From a virus: a stretch of 56,894 nucleotides of DNA. The notes below the pieces were generated by a model. It saw nothing but the letters and a program-made list of their open reading frames with translations, did no database searches and was not told the origin of the DNA. The position numbers and the translations under genes are program-made. This document shows, in pieces, positions 53,060 through 56,894 of this stretch. The stretch covers positions 1-56,894 of the IMG/VR virus record IMGVR_UViG_3300032331_001429. One strand, given 5' to 3'. The first letter of the stretch is position 1. The number at the start of each line of letters is the position of its first letter.

Positions 53060-53287
53060 TTAAAAGCTATTCATTAGTTCGACTACTATATCTTTATAAG
53101 TATCTTGCATGATATGTACACCAAGAACCACATCAGGGCTTCCACAGCAACCTTCTGGTGCTTCTGCTAGTGTCTTTTCAATTTTTGACAATATAGTTTG
53201 TTTCTTTTCTTGGCTTATATTAGTTAGTGCTGAAACGTTAGTCTTAAGTTCATTAAGCTTGTAAATTATTTGATCTTTAACTGTCAT
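53060..53287 (-). CDS. Small helical protein within the CTGC array
   Basis: 75 residues with an amphipathic helical N-terminal part (DQIIYKLNELKTNVSALTNISQEKKQTILSKI), CC near residue 47 and a helical end. It is packed tightly between A4 and A5 without extra gaps. It is unlike the beta-rich neighbours and could be an assembly partner or chaperone of the array proteins. No family recognised. Confidence 0.55.
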   Translation of the reverse strand: MTVKDQIIYKLNELKTNVSALTNISQEKKQTILSKIEKTLAEAPEGCCGSPDVVLGVHIMQDTYKDIVVELMNSF

Positions 53288-53288
53288 C

Positions 53289-53987
53289 CTACACTCCGCC
53301 TGTTCCTGTCTGGCAAGTTGTGCAATTTATGTAGTAATAATAAGTTGCTCTTAGAGATCCAAATACGTTTGGAACAAATGCTTCAAAGGTAAGTTGACTT
53401 CTTGCTATTCCGCCGCAGCTTATATAAACTTGATCTTCTGTGAGGTTTCCAGAAGTAATATTTTGGTTTCTTACATTCAGGCCAGTTGGGGTGTGATACT
53501 TTGTAGGCGCAACATAGCTAGGATTAGATCCAGGAGCCGAGGAGTACGGATTCTGATACATAGCAGTTGAGTAAACGTTCATTGCACCATTAGGTGCGGC
53601 TACGTAAACGTTAGGATTACCAGAGAATTCAAAGTATAGATTGTTTATGGTGCAACCACGGATATCACCAGTGCAGTATTCTGTAGAAGCGTTATAAGAT
53701 ATTCCACTTGATCCAGTAATCAGCTGACCACTTGTAACTGCTGGAAGAGTTAACTGTCCTGTTATACCAACGCAACTACCATCGGTAGGATTGTTTAGGT
53801 AGATATTAATCCAGCCCAGAGGAAACCCGGTTATACCCGAAAGTTCTTGCTGACCAACTCCTTGTACTACATGACTGTATAATTGTATTCTAGGGCCACT
53901 TGAAGTTATGTTTGTTACCGGGCCTTGGAAACTGGCCGCGTCATAACTCATATTTGTTGTTAATTTACATCCTGTGCAGGTAGGCAT
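53289..53987 (-). CDS. CTGC...CxxC paralogue A5
   Basis: 232 residues: MPTCTGC start and YYYYINCTTCQTG end. Shared blocks ELSGITGFPLGWINIYLN and FEFSGNPNVYVAAPNGAMNVY match A3 most closely. It has the internal CTGDIRGC pair and a DQVYISCGGIARSQLTFEAFVP strand matching A3's VRIDCGNRYDALIEAQTLIP. The upstream gap of about 60 bases holds GTAAAATA-type repeats (54010-54039). Confidence 0.65.
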   Translation of the reverse strand: MPTCTGCKLTTNMSYDAASFQGPVTNITSSGPRIQLYSHVVQGVGQQELSGITGFPLGWINIYLNNPTDGSCVGITGQLTLPAVTSGQLITGSSGISYNASTEYCTGDIRGCTINNLYFEFSGNPNVYVAAPNGAMNVYSTAMYQNPYSSAPGSNPSYVAPTKYHTPTGLNVRNQNITSGNLTEDQVYISCGGIARSQLTFEAFVPNVFGSLRATYYYYINCTTCQTGTGGV

Positions 53988-54009
53988 GATTACTATCCTA
54001 TGAAGTTAA

Positions 54010-54039
54010 CTATTTTACGTGTTTTCTGTGTATTTTACA
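54010..54039 (-). promoter_or_regulatory. Candidate AT-rich promoter element with two GTAAAATA copies
   Basis: On the minus strand, TGTAAAATAC and, 20 bases on, CGTAAAATAG lie in the gap before paralogue A5. The octamer ACACGTAA in it recurs in the gaps before 54921 (54976-54983) and before the exonuclease gene (45579-45586). It is a candidate late promoter or factor site; evidence is recurrence only. Confidence 0.3.
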
Positions 54040-54048
54040 ATTTATTCT

Positions 54049-54921
54049 TTATCCACATGGAGTAGAGTAAAGATAGATGCGGCCTTGTACTGCTATATAT
54101 CCTTTATTAAATAATTGACCAGGTATAGCACTTCTTCCCCCGTTAAACGCTGCTCTATAATGTAACTCAGAAACAGATCCCCTAGTTACAGTAGTTTCGT
54201 ATACATTTGCTGGCCTAGTGGGCAGTAACCTAGCCATATCTGTTCCTAAGGACCATACTAATGACGGTCGAGTAGGATTAGGGATAGTATTTACAAAGTT
54301 TACCCAATCCACAGTCAAAGGAAAGGTATTTAAGTAGTCTAGACAAACTAGTTTAGGGTAGTATAGCGGTATGTTTGGAGCAAGTGGCAAAGAGTGAGCT
54401 AGTATTTCTCCAGGTCCAAATCCATAGCTAATTAAAAACTGACCGTAAGGACTATCAGATCCGACTACGACAGGAAGATTAAAACCTAAACTTGAGCCCA
54501 CGGGGGCTGTCGATGAGTTTTGTAAAGGTCTGTAATAAGGTTCAGTAAAAGTTATATTTAGGTATTTAGTTAAATCTGATGTAGACAGCGGCACGTCTAT
54601 GTCACTTATAAACGCAGGATCGGGATACCATTCAGCCGCAAGAGTCGCCTCGCCTATACCATCACCCTTTAAGGCGCACTCAGTTATTACTCTATTTTTT
54701 CTAGGATCAATATATCTTGTTTCTCTACATGTTGCATAGGTAGCAGGACCATCTGTAAAAATTGATAATTTACCTAATCTTACATTTGATGGGCCATTTA
54801 CAACATCTCCGTAAATATCGGTAGAGCTTACTTGTTGGTATCTGCTACTAGATGTTCTAGTAGGTAGTAGGGTTGAGCCTCCTATCCACGATATACCTAA
54901 TTCTCCCCCGGTACATGCCAT
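54049..54921 (-). CDS. Cys-terminal family B protein 1
   Basis: 290 residues: MACTGGELG start and LYSTPCG end, a reduced form of the terminal Cys pattern. The block NLPVVVGSDSPYGQFLI, then FPLTVDWVNFVNTIP, parallels the DPTSP-(C/L)-G...(L/P)-L-T-(H/V)-(D/N)-W segment of the two B proteins upstream, so it appears to be a diverged relative. It is beta-rich and proline-rich with several Tyr. It is preceded by an 80-base leader with the ACACGTAA octamer. Confidence 0.58.
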   Translation of the reverse strand: MACTGGELGISWIGGSTLLPTRTSSSRYQQVSSTDIYGDVVNGPSNVRLGKLSIFTDGPATYATCRETRYIDPRKNRVITECALKGDGIGEATLAAEWYPDPAFISDIDVPLSTSDLTKYLNITFTEPYYRPLQNSSTAPVGSSLGFNLPVVVGSDSPYGQFLISYGFGPGEILAHSLPLAPNIPLYYPKLVCLDYLNTFPLTVDWVNFVNTIPNPTRPSLVWSLGTDMARLLPTRPANVYETTVTRGSVSELHYRAAFNGGRSAIPGQLFNKGYIAVQGRIYLYSTPCG

Positions 54922-55001
54922 AACTTAGGTCTCCTTGATGCTTGTTGCGAGCTACATAGTTTCCGTATTACTTGTTTACGTGTCAAAATTATAACTACAA
55001 A

Positions 55002-56096
55002 TTACTCGCATGGGCCACAAACTAAATCAATATATACATAGTCAGGGAATATGACCTGGAAACCGCCGAGGCTAATCCAGTTAGAGCATTCTATTATAAA
55101 TCTGTACACCTTACCTGGAGTCAAAATTAATGCTCTTGGTACACCGAAATGATCTTTAGAATTTGTGTACAATTCGTTTTCATTAAATGGATTAAACAAC
55201 TCAAAAGGTCTATTTCTAGGATGCCCTAAAGGTGCCGCTATATAAGCATCAGGTGGCGCATTTGCCGACAGAAGTGGCTCCCATTTTGATTTTCTCCATG
55301 TGTAAGGCGGATTCTTGTCTATTGGCCAATTATGGGTAAGGGGAGTGTCAACTATAAATCCTCCTGCAAATGCCATAGGAGCTTCAAAAATTACACCAGG
55401 AAGGGTACCCCATCCCGTACCTCCTCCAAACAACGGAACAGGATTAAATAACTGCTCACCGTACTGTATGCCTGGAGTAACTCCGCCAGCAGATGGAACA
55501 CCAAGTCCTAGACCGCATGGGCTAGTTGGGTCAACTATAAAAGGTAGCCGTCTACCAAGGTACCCCCATCCTCCCCAAATTCCTTCTAAGTTATTTGGCA
55601 CTCTGTCAAGAAAATTTGAAGCGTGCTCATACAATGTAAATATATTCTTTTTTGGTAAATTGGCTAAAGCACTGTAATTTGCAGTTGCATATACTAAATT
55701 AGGAAATCCTTGTAGAGGATCCGTACTAGGTGGAAGGGGGATAACATCTACATAAAGTTCTATACTTCCATTTGACGCAGGAGCGCACCTATTTGTTGAG
55801 ACTAAAGTTTTATTCTGGGTATTGACTATTGTTTTAGGCTGACATACTGGTTTTATAGGCGTGTCTGCTCCCTTTCTAAATTTTAGGCCTACTGCAGCGG
55901 TTGGTATACTAACACTTGGATTAAAAGGATTAATCTCACTCATAACAAAGGTCGCGATAAGGTTCATACCGGCTGTTGTTGTGTTTAGATCAATATTATA
56001 AGAACCTATTGGGACTCCTTGTACACTATTAACAGTATAAGATTGACGACTAAGATTTACCGTAAGTTTTCCACCGTTGTCTGAACATGTTGCCAT
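55002..56096 (-). CDS. Cys-terminal family B protein 2
   Basis: 364 residues: MATCSDNGGK start, YIDLVCGPCE end. Central blocks LPFIVDPTSPCGLGLG, PGIQYGEQLF, TPLTHNWPIDKNPP and the terminal HFGVPRALILTPGKVYRFII...VYIDLVCGPCE are nearly repeated in the gene upstream. The first ~110 residues are beta-rich, with ITN-type strands. No signal peptide or membrane helix is visible. Function unknown; a virion surface or appendage subunit is inferred from family and placement. Confidence 0.62.
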   Translation of the reverse strand: MATCSDNGGKLTVNLSRQSYTVNSVQGVPIGSYNIDLNTTTAGMNLIATFVMSEINPFNPSVSIPTAAVGLKFRKGADTPIKPVCQPKTIVNTQNKTLVSTNRCAPASNGSIELYVDVIPLPPSTDPLQGFPNLVYATANYSALANLPKKNIFTLYEHASNFLDRVPNNLEGIWGGWGYLGRRLPFIVDPTSPCGLGLGVPSAGGVTPGIQYGEQLFNPVPLFGGGTGWGTLPGVIFEAPMAFAGGFIVDTPLTHNWPIDKNPPYTWRKSKWEPLLSANAPPDAYIAAPLGHPRNRPFELFNPFNENELYTNSKDHFGVPRALILTPGKVYRFIIECSNWISLGGFQVIFPDYVYIDLVCGPCE

Positions 56097-56176
56097 GATT
56101 AATCTCTTAAATTTTCTTTACTTTATTAAAAAAATTTACACATTACTTAGTTGTGTATTAAAATTACAGCTAAGTA

Positions 56177-56894
56177 TTATTCGCATGGACCACAAACTAA
56201 ATCAATATATACAATATCCGGCCACTCAATTCTCATAGGACCCAGATATAATGGACTTGTGACTACTATGCCAAACCTGTATACTCTGCCTGGAGTTAGA
56301 GTTAATGCTCTTGGCACACCAAAATGATCTCTAGGAGTTGGATATATTCCTTCGTAAACAAAAGGAAGGAATATACTTTGAGGAGTATTAGTAGGAGTTC
56401 CTAGTGGTCCCGTTGGATTTACATTAGGAGGAGTTAATATATAACCTGGAGGTTGCCATCCACCTAATGTTGTGGAGTCAACAATATTCCAGTCGTGGGT
56501 TAGTGGCTGATCAAACATCGAAAATCCGGCAAAAGGGAACGGCAAGCTGTGCGGCCCCGGCTGAGCTGGATTTAGCGGATAGTCTAAAGATATGCGACTC
56601 CACAATAATTCATTATACTGTATGCCTACTGGTTGCCCAAAAGGTCCTATATCTCCAAGCGATTGACCCAAAGGACTAGTGGGGTCAATTACAAGAGGCA
56701 AAGATCTTGAAAGATAACCTTGGTTACCTAATATTCCTGGATAGAAATTAGAAAAATTGCTTATTAGGTTTGAAGGGTGCTCACAAAGATAAAACCTATT
56801 TTTTCTAGGAAAAACATCAAACGTCGGGAGTAAGGCGAAATTACTTATAGTGGGGATTTGCTGTAAAGGGTCTAAAAATATAGGATTAGAAATA
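56177..56894 (-). CDS. Cys-terminal family B protein 3 (5' end beyond window)
   Basis: The reading frame stays open to the right edge, so the true start is outside the window. An internal TTG near 56701 is not the start, because the codons before it (including FYLCEHPSN and NQGYLSRSLP) continue the match to family B protein 2 (FTLYEHASN and GWGYLGRRLP). The downstream blocks VIDPTSP, GIQYNELLW, PLTHDWNIVD, HFGVPRALTLTPGRVYRF and the end YIDLVCGPCE match as well. It is evidence of recent tandem duplication that probably continues to the right. Confidence 0.68.
   Translation of the reverse strand, partial: ISNPIFLDPLQQIPTISNFALLPTFDVFPRKNRFYLCEHPSNLISNFSNFYPGILGNQGYLSRSLPLVIDPTSPLGQSLGDIGPFGQPVGIQYNELLWSRISLDYPLNPAQPGPHSLPFPFAGFSMFDQPLTHDWNIVDSTTLGGWQPPGYILTPPNVNPTGPLGTPTNTPQSIFLPFVYEGIYPTPRDHFGVPRALTLTPGRVYRFGIVVTSPLYLGPMRIEWPDIVYIDLVCGPCE

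Noticed and set aside
1-56894. tRNA genes, CRISPR arrays, insertion sequences, integrase or lysis genes
   Set aside because: None showed a recognisable cloverleaf, repeat-spacer pattern, transposase or lysin/holin motif on reading both strands.

Overview
The window is one continuous block of virion and DNA-packaging genes from a large, AT-rich, contractile-tailed (myovirus-type) bacteriophage. Essentially every gene lies on the minus strand, so transcription runs from high to low coordinates. Genes are tightly packed, with many one-base TAATG/TGATG/TAGTG stop-start overlaps and Shine-Dalgarno sequences buried in the upstream gene. TAA, TGA and TAG all end genes, so the code is standard. No host marker, tRNA, integrase, lysis gene or CRISPR array was seen, and the host cannot be named.

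Layout in transcription order. (1) 56894-49894: a tandem array of paralogous beta-rich proteins with cysteine motifs at both termini (about five CTGC...CxxC proteins, three larger ones ending in CxPC-like motifs, and one divergent member). It ends at a strong terminator. (2) 49771-48437: small genes, including a zinc ribbon, with an attenuator-like terminator/antiterminator region at 48994-49082. (3) 48612-45593: a Cys-cluster protein and basic, Gly/Ala-rich proteins that look like internal virion cargo. (4) 45548-37293: a DEDD-type exonuclease with a zinc ribbon, large terminase, a large helical protein, portal, and a prohead protease fused to a coiled-coil scaffold. (5) 37273-28090: capsid accessory protein, major capsid protein, a 1133-residue glycan-lyase-like protein isolated by hairpins, a structured intergenic RNA region, an Ig-like protein, a beta-rich virion protein and neck-type proteins. 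(6) 27031-21899: tail sheath, three paralogous tube proteins and two tail-chaperone-like proteins. (7) 21899-12682: two giant proteins in the tape-measure position. (8) 12679-1: a 2083-residue baseplate hub, gp25-like and J-like baseplate proteins, then distal tail/fibre proteins running off the left edge.

The most exciting item is the 1635-residue protein at 12682-17589. In it I can read, in the correct order and at nearly the spacing of bacterial RpoC, diverged versions of several RNA polymerase beta-prime core motifs. They end in HPLAFKMFERDVDND, the counterpart of the Mg-binding HPLVCAAYNADFDGD loop, with all three metal-binding aspartates kept. Upstream on the same chain is a plausible beta-like segment. 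I infer a highly diverged, single-chain, multisubunit-type RNA polymerase, probably virion-borne and injected, encoded between the tape-measure-like protein and the baseplate hub. Reading of the motifs is direct; enzymatic activity and packaging are inference.
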